From NCBI GenBank assembly GCA_024400895.1, contig JAKSMA010000175.1, forward strand, positions 1 through 5,220: a DNA stretch of 5,220 bases, given 5' to 3'. The stretch is from Muribaculaceae bacterium. GTDB lineage: Bacteria; Bacteroidota; Bacteroidia; Bacteroidales; Muribaculaceae. Below, in pieces: positions 1-5,220 of this stretch. Made by a program: the position numbers and the translations under genes. The notes beneath the pieces were generated by a model, which worked only from the letters and a program-made list of their open reading frames with translations, did not search any database and was not told the DNA's origin. The stretch's first letter is position 1. Each line of letters begins with the position of its first letter.

Positions 1-96
1 GCCAGCGCCATCAAAGAGGTAAAGCCCATCGCCCAAATCATGCACGACCTCATCACCGACTTCGAAGCCACCCAGGCGCGCATCGCACAGTTGTGA
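1..96 (+). CDS. 3' end of a probable FabK/nitronate monooxygenase-like flavoprotein
   Basis: Only the last 31 codons and a TGA stop (94-96) are inside the window; the start lies to the left. The visible tail contains AIKEVKPIAQIMHDLI. This resembles the usual C-terminal segment of the 2-nitropropane dioxygenase/enoyl-ACP reductase II (FabK) family, where a G-x-S-A-x-x-I-K-E-I-K-P stretch precedes the final helix. Members of that family are cytoplasmic FMN enzymes that reduce enoyl-ACP or oxidise nitronates, and the tail cannot tell these apart. The fragment is visibly GC-rich, unlike the gene that starts 6 bases later. The open frame to the edge and the clean stop make the coding call firm; the family is a guess from about 30 residues. 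Confidence 0.5.
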   Translation, partial: ASAIKEVKPIAQIMHDLITDFEATQARIAQL

Positions 97-102
97 TAAT
101 AT

Positions 103-774
103 ATGATTATGAAAAAGTTACTATTTATACTTTTAATTTTATGTTTGGCTTCTTGTAGCAAATCTCGAGAAGATGCAATTTTAGCTTGGAATTATTATGC
201 AGGCGAAAATGGGGTAGAACAGGATTATGAAGAAGCTGTGAAATTAGCGCGAAAAGCTGCCGAACAGGACGATGCTATAGGACTTTATGTTTATGGCCGT
301 TGTTTAGATGAAGGTGATGGAGTTGCAGAGAACTTTACAGAAGCAAATGATTGCTATAAGAAGGCCTTTGCAAAACTGAAAATGGAAGCAGAGTCTGGCG
401 ATATGGTGAGCCAATGCTTTTTAGGCCGTTGCTATAATTTTGGGTTTGGGACAGCACAGGATTATGCAGAAGCCGTCAAATGGTATCAAAAATCTGCGGA
501 GCAGGGCTATGCTAATGCACAAACTAAATTGGGCAATTGCTATTATAATGGCAATGGTGTTACGAAGTCGTACACCGAGGCTGTGAAGTGGTATCGCCTT
601 GCCGCCGAGCAGGGCCTTGCTCGGGCACAATATAATTTGGGTGTTGCCTATGAAAATGGCGATGGCGTGGCAAAAAATAAGTCTACTGCTATTATGTGGT
701 ACAAGAAGGCGGCTGCTCAAGGCAATGAAAAAGCCCAGGATAATTTAAGGAGCTTGGGCGTTTACAGTTGGTAA
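103..774 (+). CDS. Sel1-repeat lipoprotein
   Basis: This is a predicted secreted lipoprotein of 223 residues. The N-terminus is a type II signal peptide: Lys4-Lys5, a Leu/Ile-rich core, then the lipobox LASC with Cys18 as the lipidated residue. The mature part is made of five Sel1-like (TPR-type) helical repeats. Their Glu-Ala (or Thr-Ala) landmarks fall at residues 44, 80, 123, 159 and 195. The period is 36 residues except for a 7-residue insertion in the second unit (around 88-95). The last three units carry the family signature A-Q-x-x-L-G, a Y-x-x-G-x-G-V loop, then W-Y-x-x-A-A-x-Q-G. Sel1 proteins are usually protein-binding scaffolds; no partner can be read here. Translation may begin at ATG 103 or ATG 109, and the latter gives a more typical MKK start. 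It lies 6-12 bases after the upstream stop and 16 bases before the next gene, so cotranscription is likely. The 5' part is markedly AT-rich. Confidence 0.9.
   Translation: MIMKKLLFILLILCLASCSKSREDAILAWNYYAGENGVEQDYEEAVKLARKAAEQDDAIGLYVYGRCLDEGDGVAENFTEANDCYKKAFAKLKMEAESGDMVSQCFLGRCYNFGFGTAQDYAEAVKWYQKSAEQGYANAQTKLGNCYYNGNGVTKSYTEAVKWYRLAAEQGLARAQYNLGVAYENGDGVAKNKSTAIMWYKKAAAQGNEKAQDNLRSLGVYSW
406..729 (+). repeat. three in-frame 108-bp Sel1 repeat units
   Basis: Three consecutive 36-codon units (residues 102-137, 138-173 and 174-209) encode the best-conserved Sel1 repeats. The equivalent Glu-Ala or Thr-Ala codons start at 469, 577 and 685, exactly 108 bases apart. The units differ at many third positions, so this is an old protein repeat and not a recent DNA duplication. 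The two earlier repeats of the protein (about residues 22-57 and 58-100) are more divergent and are left out of this span. Confidence 0.8.
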
Positions 775-790
775 TCTTCTGCGTTTTTTT

Positions 791-1729
791 ATGGGAAATG
801 TGATTGAGAAGGCTTTGGAGATTGCGCTGAAGGCGCATGCTGGACAGGTGGACCGTGGAGGTCAACCTGCCATTCTGCATCCCTTGACTGTGGGGCTGAT
901 GGGCCACACCGATGAGGAGAAGATGGCGGGTTTCCTGCACGATGTGGTGGAGGACTCTGAAGTCACTTTCGACGATTTGCTGGCGGCGGGTATTCCTGTC
1001 GGGGTGGTGAATGCGCTTCGACTGCTCACCCACGATAAGTCGATTCCTTATTCCGATTATGTGCAGGCGATTATTGATTCGGGTAATCCGATTGCGCTGC
1101 AGGTGAAATACAACGATTTGCAGCACAACTATGCGCGTGGCAAAGCATATCCCGACCTTCAGGCGAAACATGGCAAGGCGCTGGAAATGGTGAAGGCTGC
1201 CGTGGAGCAATGTTCGCAAATTTCGCTCTACCGCAAGCCCGATGGCGTGAGTGTGGCGGTGTTTGCCGGCGGATGCTACTGGGGCGTGCAGCACCAGATG
1301 GACAAGATAGCGGGGGTGAAGCGCACGCTGGTGGGCTACACTGGTGGCGATGAGCAGTTTCCCTCCTATGCCGAGGTGCGCGACCATGGCACTACGCATG
1401 TGGAGGCGGTGTTGATAGAATTTGATGAGGCGCAAGTGGCATATTCCGACCTTTGCAAAGTGTTTTTCGAAATCCACGACCCTGCCCAGACCGACGGCGT
1501 GGGCGAGGACATTGGTCCGCAATACCGCAGTTGCATTTTCTATGACGGCGAGGAGCAGCGCACCACTGCCAATGAGGTGGCCAACATCTTGCGCGGCCTG
1601 GGCTACGAGGTGAACACGCTGATTCTGCCGTTGGGCAATTTCTGGATTGGCGAAGAATACCAGCAGAAATATTATGAAAAGACGGGTGGCGCTCCCTATT
1701 GCCACTTCCGTGTGAAGAAATTTTTATAA
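791..1729 (+). CDS. HD phosphohydrolase (RelA/SpoT hydrolase-type) fused to methionine sulfoxide reductase A
   Basis: This 312-residue cytoplasmic protein has two enzymatic domains. Residues 1 to about 145 form an HD domain like the RSH/Mesh1 ppGpp hydrolases: HP at 30-31, HD at 50-51, ED at 54-55, and K-x-x-D-x-x-x-N with Asp109 and Asn113. Together these supply the expected metal ligands (His30, His50, Asp51, Asp109). Residues 153-312 form MsrA, which reduces methionine-S-sulfoxide. The active site is GCYWG, with catalytic Cys162 and Tyr replacing the common Phe. Tyr193, Glu205, Asp240 and Tyr245 sit at the same offsets from the cysteine (31, 43, 78, 83) as in E. coli MsrA, and Cys304 near the C-terminus could serve in recycling. 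Both domains therefore look active. There is no signal peptide and the linker is under ten residues. ATG 791 is chosen because the HD fold needs the first helix that follows it. The substrate of the HD half is inferred; it may be another nucleotide. Confidence 0.9.
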   Translation: MGNVIEKALEIALKAHAGQVDRGGQPAILHPLTVGLMGHTDEEKMAGFLHDVVEDSEVTFDDLLAAGIPVGVVNALRLLTHDKSIPYSDYVQAIIDSGNPIALQVKYNDLQHNYARGKAYPDLQAKHGKALEMVKAAVEQCSQISLYRKPDGVSVAVFAGGCYWGVQHQMDKIAGVKRTLVGYTGGDEQFPSYAEVRDHGTTHVEAVLIEFDEAQVAYSDLCKVFFEIHDPAQTDGVGEDIGPQYRSCIFYDGEEQRTTANEVANILRGLGYEVNTLILPLGNFWIGEEYQQKYYEKTGGAPYCHFRVKKFL

Positions 1730-1786
1730 AAGAGTCTACGAGGATTTGGGGATTCGATATTATGATGATTCGAGGTTCCGATTATG

Positions 1787-1830
1787 AAAAAAATGGGCTG
1801 CGACTTTTTTTTTGTCGCAGCCCATTTTTT
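1787..1830. terminator. bidirectional intrinsic terminator between converging genes
   Basis: A perfect inverted repeat has an 11-bp core (TGGGCTGCGAC at 1794-1804 with GTCGCAGCCCA at 1814-1824). It is extended by six A-T pairs (1788-1793 with 1825-1830) around a loop of nine T. On the plus strand the hairpin ends in a run of T, and on the minus strand the A run at 1787-1793 gives the same tail. It lies 57 bases past the HD-MsrA stop and 21 bases past the stop of the converging lipoprotein gene, so it can serve both. Confidence 0.9.
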
Positions 1831-1851
1831 GTGTGGGGAAATGAGTTCTGT

Positions 1852-2676
1852 TTAGTTCTTCTTTTCGAACATGTCGCCTGTGATAGATACGTGCTTGCTA
1901 CCGTTGTCGTACTTGCCGTAGAAGTGTGTGCCTTGGTTCACAATGTTGAACTCAACATTGGTGAGTGTGGCATCGCTCACGTTGGCTTGGCCCGACATAC
2001 TTGATTTCACGCTTGGAGCGGTGATTTTGTAGCCTTCGCGGGTGAATTTCACATCAAGACCTTCAAACACAGCGATTCTGTTCAAGTTGTCTCTGTCTTC
2101 ATAGCCGGAAATGTAACGGAAAATCACCAATGTAGCCTTCATGTTGCTCTTGTTGATGCGGAAGTCGTATTGAGAGTAGTAGTTGTCGTATTCCAAACCC
2201 TCTTTTTCGTCGTCTTTGTAAGAGGTGGTGTTGAACAAGAATGGGAGCGCCCCAGTGGCATGCACGGTCTTGTCGCTGCCGGCATTGAATGTTACATAAA
2301 CCAAACCGTTCTTCAAATCGATGAGACCGTTGAAGTTGGTGATGTTCAAGCCTTGAGCCGTAGCTGAAGGACATGAGAAACGGTAAGCCTCTCTGTCGGC
2401 GTCGGAGGTGAGCTTGAGGTCTTCGAGAGTGAATTGGATGTTGTTGTTTTCAGCGAGAGTGACTGTGGCGTTTACCGAAATCACACCTTTGTCGTAGTTA
2501 ACATGATACACACTGTTGTTGATGAAGAATTCTGATTCATCGCCAGCACCAGCATTGATAGTGCGATTGTACATCGACACAGTGAAAGTTGCCTCGTTGG
2601 TGGCTTCTTCGTTGAGGCATGAGGTCATGCCCATCAGCATCATGCCCATCAAGAGGAGAGAAAAGATTTTTTTCAT
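1852..2676 (-). CDS. two-repeat lipoprotein, family unrecognised (last of the operon)
   Basis: This is a predicted lipoprotein of 274 residues. Its signal peptide is short and rich in Met and Leu, ending in MTSC with Cys20 as the lipid site, followed by LNEEA. Acidic residues just after the cysteine are typical of Bacteroidetes lipoproteins exported to the cell surface, so surface display is plausible. The rest is rich in alternating hydrophobic residues, which suggests beta strands. It falls into two similar halves, about 57-141 and 170-267. Each opens with Tyr and a short strand (YHVNYD; YDFRIN), has an L-x-L or G-L-x-V strand in the middle, then an aromatic-turn strand (YRF; GYKI). The N-half has the G-L-I-D-L motif shared with its neighbours. 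No catalytic motif was seen and no named family was recognised. It starts 33 bases after the preceding gene and ends at a strong terminator. Confidence 0.85.
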   Translation of the reverse strand: MKKIFSLLLMGMMLMGMTSCLNEEATNEATFTVSMYNRTINAGAGDESEFFINNSVYHVNYDKGVISVNATVTLAENNNIQFTLEDLKLTSDADREAYRFSCPSATAQGLNITNFNGLIDLKNGLVYVTFNAGSDKTVHATGALPFLFNTTSYKDDEKEGLEYDNYYSQYDFRINKSNMKATLVIFRYISGYEDRDNLNRIAVFEGLDVKFTREGYKITAPSVKSSMSGQANVSDATLTNVEFNIVNQGTHFYGKYDNGSKHVSITGDMFEKKN

Positions 2677-2709
2677 AATGAATTATGTGTTTAGTTGATT
2701 ATTGTAATA

Positions 2710-3528
2710 TTATTGAGCCACCTTTACATCGCCAATGCCGTCGATGCTGTAGGATGCTTCAAAACCGTTGAGGAATTGGAGAGTGGCTTTGAATTTTTTG
2801 AGTTTGTACTTAGCGAGAGTTGCTTCGCCATCATTCTTAGGCGAGAGAAGATCGCCAGTGATTTCGTAACCATTGTAGCAAGGCTTGAATTCAAGATTGT
2901 CGTACACGAGCGTGCGGGTTTTGCCGATGTTGCCGTCGTAGTCAAGACCAGTGATAGACACTGTCGACATTCCGTTCACGGGGTTGATGTTGAACACGAA
3001 ATCACAGCCCGAAATGGTGCGAGAGGTACCTGTACCTTCGTCGGTGATAACGGCTTTAGCGCTTTCGAAACCGAGGTCAACGAGGGTGGCGTTCACTTGA
3101 TAGTGCTTTTCTACGATGAATGAGAAGCGAGATTTTGAAACTCCGCTTTGGTTAAGGTCGAGCACGCCAGCGAGGTTGGTGACAGCAAACGAGCCTTGTG
3201 AACGGCTATCGCCAGTTTGCTTGATGTAGTAGCCGCCTGTTTTAGAGTCGATGCTCAGTGCCATGCCACGCACATCCACAGTGCCTGCCTTTCCGTCGGG
3301 AAGGATGACATTGCAAGCGAGGTCGGCCTTCATATTTTTGGTGTCGATAATCACTTCGTAGACCACTGCGTCGGCACGCATTTTGCCTGGGTCGTCGGGT
3401 GTGGCAGCCACATTGCTGATGTGGCTCACCATCTGGGCTTGGAAATATAAGTTGTTGTCGCCACCATCATTACAAGATGTGGTGAGCAGAGTGAGAACTG
3501 TTGCAAGTGAGAATAAAATGCGTTTCAT
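2710..3528 (-). CDS. two-repeat lipoprotein, family unrecognised (middle of the operon)
   Basis: This is a predicted lipoprotein of 272 residues. The lipobox is TTSC with Cys19, followed by NDGGDN, a close match in character to the acidic export signals of Bacteroidetes surface lipoproteins. As in the neighbouring genes there are two related halves, about 57-148 and 176-270. YEVIID at the start of the N-half corresponds to FVFNIN at the start of the C-half. A Gly-Tyr-strand follows in each (GGYYIK; NGYEIT). The N-half carries G-V-L-D-L and ends in YQVNATL. Mature cysteines are at 72, 175 and 217, with no obvious pattern. Function is unknown; a beta-sandwich or adhesin-like fold is an inference. 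ATG 3526-3528 is chosen because it directly precedes the signal peptide. The gene lies 27 bases after the upstream gene and 33 before the next, without a visible promoter in either gap. Confidence 0.85.
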   Translation of the reverse strand: MKRILFSLATVLTLLTTSCNDGGDNNLYFQAQMVSHISNVAATPDDPGKMRADAVVYEVIIDTKNMKADLACNVILPDGKAGTVDVRGMALSIDSKTGGYYIKQTGDSRSQGSFAVTNLAGVLDLNQSGVSKSRFSFIVEKHYQVNATLVDLGFESAKAVITDEGTGTSRTISGCDFVFNINPVNGMSTVSITGLDYDGNIGKTRTLVYDNLEFKPCYNGYEITGDLLSPKNDGEATLAKYKLKKFKATLQFLNGFEASYSIDGIGDVKVAQ

Positions 3529-3555
3529 TTGAGTTGTGTATTTTTTGTTGTTGAA

Positions 3556-4368
3556 TTAGTTGTTGATAGCACCAGCTGCGGTGATGGAGATGTTTGCCAA
3601 TTGGAAGGTGGCGTCGTATTTGTCGTTTTCCAAATCGATAGTGGCCTTCAAGTCGGCGATAGGATAGAGGGTGGTAGTGGTTGCTTTGCCATTGAGGATG
3701 TATGTGGTGGTGGTAGGCAGACTTTCTGCTTCAATCACATAACCATCTTTGGTCACAGTCACCTTTGCCGCGGTCAGAGTCTTCACATTGGTAAGTGTGC
3801 GCTTTGCTGATTGGTCGACGAAATCCATCACCACCATCTTGGCAGTGAGCGACTCGGTGTCGATGTTGTATTGATACATGGTGGCATTGCTTGTGAAAGA
3901 TTTGCCTTCGCCGTATACGCATGAAGTGGCGCACTTGGTGCTGAACACCTCAGGAGTGGTGGCAATCACACGATATTTGCCGTCGATGTTGTAGTTGAGG
4001 CGAAGTGTGCCTTCGTTGAAGTCGAGTTTGCCTCTTAAATCTTCCACACCGCTGCCGCTTGCCTTGAATGAGTAAACGCCCTTGTTTTCAGTCATGGTGA
4101 GGTCTTTGAATTCCACTGTCGACTCTTTCGCACCATCGAGTTTCGCACGAATGGTGAGGCTGAGCGTCATGTTGTCGCGATTGATTTTGTAATCGATTTG
4201 ACTTGTGGTGAGTGGCATCACCTCACTTGTCTTTGAATTCACAATGTGGTTGATAACTTTGATAGAGCGCGTCACATCGCCGCCCTTTCCGCCTTCATCG
4301 TTGCTACAGCTGGTCATAACCATTACCATAGCGACTACGGATAATATGCTTAAAATTTTCTTCATCAT
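3556..4368 (-). CDS. two-repeat lipoprotein, family unrecognised (first of the operon)
   Basis: This is a predicted lipoprotein of 270 residues. The signal peptide ends in MTSC with Cys21, followed by SNDEGGKGG, an acidic then glycine-rich stretch suited to surface export. The N-half (about 60-138) has IDYKIN, a V-E-F-K-D-L strand, G-K-L-D-F and finally YRVIATT. The C-half (about 165-263) opens with YQYNID, has G-Y-V-I-E-A, and ends in a strand-rich tail. The linker contains C-x-x-x-C (Cys146, Cys150), absent from the sister proteins. Two ATG codons lie in tandem (4366-4368 and 4363-4365); either works and MKK is the more usual start. A candidate -7 element lies 22 bases upstream, so this is probably the promoter-proximal gene of a three-gene operon. 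Biochemical role unknown. Confidence 0.85.
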   Translation of the reverse strand: MMKKILSILSVVAMVMVMTSCSNDEGGKGGDVTRSIKVINHIVNSKTSEVMPLTTSQIDYKINRDNMTLSLTIRAKLDGAKESTVEFKDLTMTENKGVYSFKASGSGVEDLRGKLDFNEGTLRLNYNIDGKYRVIATTPEVFSTKCATSCVYGEGKSFTSNATMYQYNIDTESLTAKMVVMDFVDQSAKRTLTNVKTLTAAKVTVTKDGYVIEAESLPTTTTYILNGKATTTTLYPIADLKATIDLENDKYDATFQLANISITAAGAINN

Positions 4369-4390
4369 CTGTTGGTTTTAAAATTTCGTG

Positions 4391-4398
4391 CAAATTTA
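4391..4398 (-). promoter_or_regulatory. candidate Bacteroidetes -7 promoter element for the lipoprotein operon
   Basis: On the minus strand this reads TAAATTTG, an exact fit to the Bacteroides TAnnTTTG -7 consensus. It lies 22 bases before the first ATG of the operon's first gene, which would give a short leader of roughly 15 bases. No TTTG is present at the usual distance for the -33 element; the nearest T-rich stretch, TTTT at 4413-4416, is only 14 bases away. The call rests on the -7 match and the position. Confidence 0.4.
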
Positions 4399-4412
4399 GT
4401 GTATTGAAATTG

Positions 4413-4458
4413 AAAAGAGCGCTAATATCACACATTTTTGCGATAATCGCGCCCTTTT
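4413..4458 (-). terminator. weak candidate terminator after the upstream lipoprotein gene
   Basis: In the leftward transcript AAAAGGGCGC (4449-4458) can pair with GCGCTCTTTT (4413-4422), giving ten pairs including one G-U. The 26-base loop may itself form a short TATC/GATA stem. The 3' arm is T-rich, as in an intrinsic terminator, but the loop is long and the tail is broken by C. It lies 77 bases past the stop of the upstream gene and overlaps the upstream part of the candidate promoter region. The rest of this 167-base gap is AT-rich, including an AT palindrome near 4459-4476, with no other feature seen. Confidence 0.3.
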
Positions 4459-4535
4459 TAATTATTTTTATAATTAATCGCTCGTTTTAGAAGCGGTATG
4501 AATGATGTGGGTGATGCCCGAATCCACTTTCTGGG

Positions 4536-5220
4536 TTAAAGAAGTTTGCCGCTATCGGTGTAGTGTAGGCCGAAGCAGTCGAATTCGATGCTGAAATCAC
4601 GTTCCACGAGACTCACTTCCAGCTTCACATTGGTCATTGGGCGAGTTTCCATCGGTGTTTCGGTGTTGCCCTCTTTGTAGAATGGAATCACCTTGTCCAT
4701 TTTCAGGGTGTAGCCAGTGGGTGTGCTGGTGATATAGTTGGTGAGGTTGGTGTCGTTTACTCGAACAACCATCTCCTTCAATGTAGGCATCTGTTCAACG
4801 AATTTCACATTGTAGATCGACATTTGGAGATTTCTTTCCATCACATCGAGCTTGTTTTTGAAAAAGTTGTGCGTGAATGCGTAGTATTTTTCAGTAGTTG
4901 ATGGCTTGGCGGTGAGATTGAGCTGGCTTGTCAGCACCACTTTGAAGTTGTTGTTGACGGTGAACTCAACTACATACGCATGGCTGTCGGTGTTGAAATA
5001 GCCTTTCATGCCGCTGATGTTGTTGCCGTCGGAGCCTTTAGCCGAAGTGGTGGTGATGGTGTACTTCTTGTCGGCTTCCTTAAAGCCGATTTCGTCGATA
5101 ACCATAGAATTCGCTTGTCCTTTAGTTGGGAATTCCACATTTTTGAGGGTGAGGCGGAGTCTGCTGGTGGCAGGGTTGATGTCGATGACTGCTTCGCATT
5201 CAGCGTCGTTGGTCACCTTG
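4536..5220 (-). CDS. two-repeat lipoprotein-like protein, 5' end outside the window
   Basis: The reading frame is open to the right edge and ends in TAA at 4536-4538. A GTG at 5214-5216 could be read as a start. However, coding continues upstream (a Lys codon at 5217-5219) and the domain pattern shows the true start is outside. Aligned by eye to the second operon gene, VIDINP here matches VIIDTK at residue 58 and beyond, so about 50 residues including the signal peptide should be missing. The total would then be close to 275, like its neighbours. The visible part has the N-half (first strand to about 96 from the GTG, with M-K-G-Y-F at 70-74 and FKVVLT) and a C-half (KNKLDVME at 120-127, G-Y-T-L-K-M near 168-173). 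No catalytic motif or named family was recognised. Lipidation is inferred from the paralogues only. Confidence 0.75.
   Translation of the reverse strand, partial: KVTNDAECEAVIDINPATSRLRLTLKNVEFPTKGQANSMVIDEIGFKEADKKYTITTTSAKGSDGNNISGMKGYFNTDSHAYVVEFTVNNNFKVVLTSQLNLTAKPSTTEKYYAFTHNFFKNKLDVMERNLQMSIYNVKFVEQMPTLKEMVVRVNDTNLTNYITSTPTGYTLKMDKVIPFYKEGNTETPMETRPMTNVKLEVSLVERDFSIEFDCFGLHYTDSGKLL

Noticed and set aside
435..442. TAATTTTG, a match to the -7 promoter consensus
   Set aside because: It lies inside the Sel1 coding sequence about 350 bases before the next gene, with no -33 element; chance is the simplest explanation in AT-rich coding DNA.
692..1705. Long 337-codon minus-strand open frame opposite HD-MsrA
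   Set aside because: Its sequence is rich in His, Arg, Leu and Ala with no recognisable domain, and the plus strand carries two complete enzyme domains there. It is an antisense shadow of a GC-rich gene.
1751..1773. Short direct repeat GATTCGA at 1751-1757 and 1767-1773
   Set aside because: Seven bases in a short AT-rich gap is expected by chance, and there is no sign of an attachment site or target duplication.
2617..2676. Methionine-rich signal peptide (six Met in 20 residues) near an MsrA gene
   Set aside because: Met is an ordinary hydrophobic residue in signal peptides, the peptide is cleaved off, and MsrA here is cytoplasmic; no link can be supported.
2695..3123. Plus-strand open frames opposite the lipoprotein genes (also near 2170, 3217 and 3529)
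   Set aside because: They lie opposite genes with signal peptides and shared family landmarks, and show no domain or plausible start context of their own.
5214..5216. GTG as the start of the rightmost lipoprotein-like gene
   Set aside because: The frame stays open upstream and the paralogues place about 50 more residues, including a signal peptide, before this point.

Overview
The window looks like a chromosomal segment from a member of the Bacteroidales, probably a gut lineage such as the Muribaculaceae or Prevotellaceae. The support is indirect: tandem lipoproteins with short hydrophobic signal peptides and acidic residues after the lipobox cysteine, no purine-rich ribosome sites before the starts, and a TAnnTTTG-type -7 promoter element. 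I cannot name the species. No RNA gene, CRISPR array, insertion sequence or phage gene was seen.

The left part (1-1729) reads rightward. It holds the last 31 codons of a gene whose end resembles FabK/nitronate monooxygenase proteins, then a small lipoprotein made of five Sel1-type repeats, then a 312-residue fusion of an HD phosphohydrolase domain (RelA/SpoT hydrolase or Mesh1 type) with a complete methionine sulfoxide reductase A domain. The gaps are 6 and 16 bases, so the three genes are probably cotranscribed. A strong symmetric hairpin at 1787-1830 ends this run and also the leftward run that meets it.

The right part (1852-5220) reads leftward. It holds three complete lipoprotein genes of 270-274 residues and a fourth that runs off the right edge, with its N-terminus missing. 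Their sequences have drifted far apart but share one layout: lipoprotein signal, short acidic stretch, a beta-rich N-half, a linker, and a C-half that appears to repeat the N-half. I recognise no named family. Gaps of 27 and 33 bases tie the three complete genes into one operon, read from a candidate promoter at 4391-4398. The fourth gene lies 167 bases upstream, separated by a weak hairpin.

The points most worth following are the HD-MsrA fusion, which joins a possible alarmone or nucleotide hydrolase to protein oxidation repair, and the four-gene array of two-repeat lipoproteins. The two clusters converge and share only a terminator, so nothing here shows that they work together.
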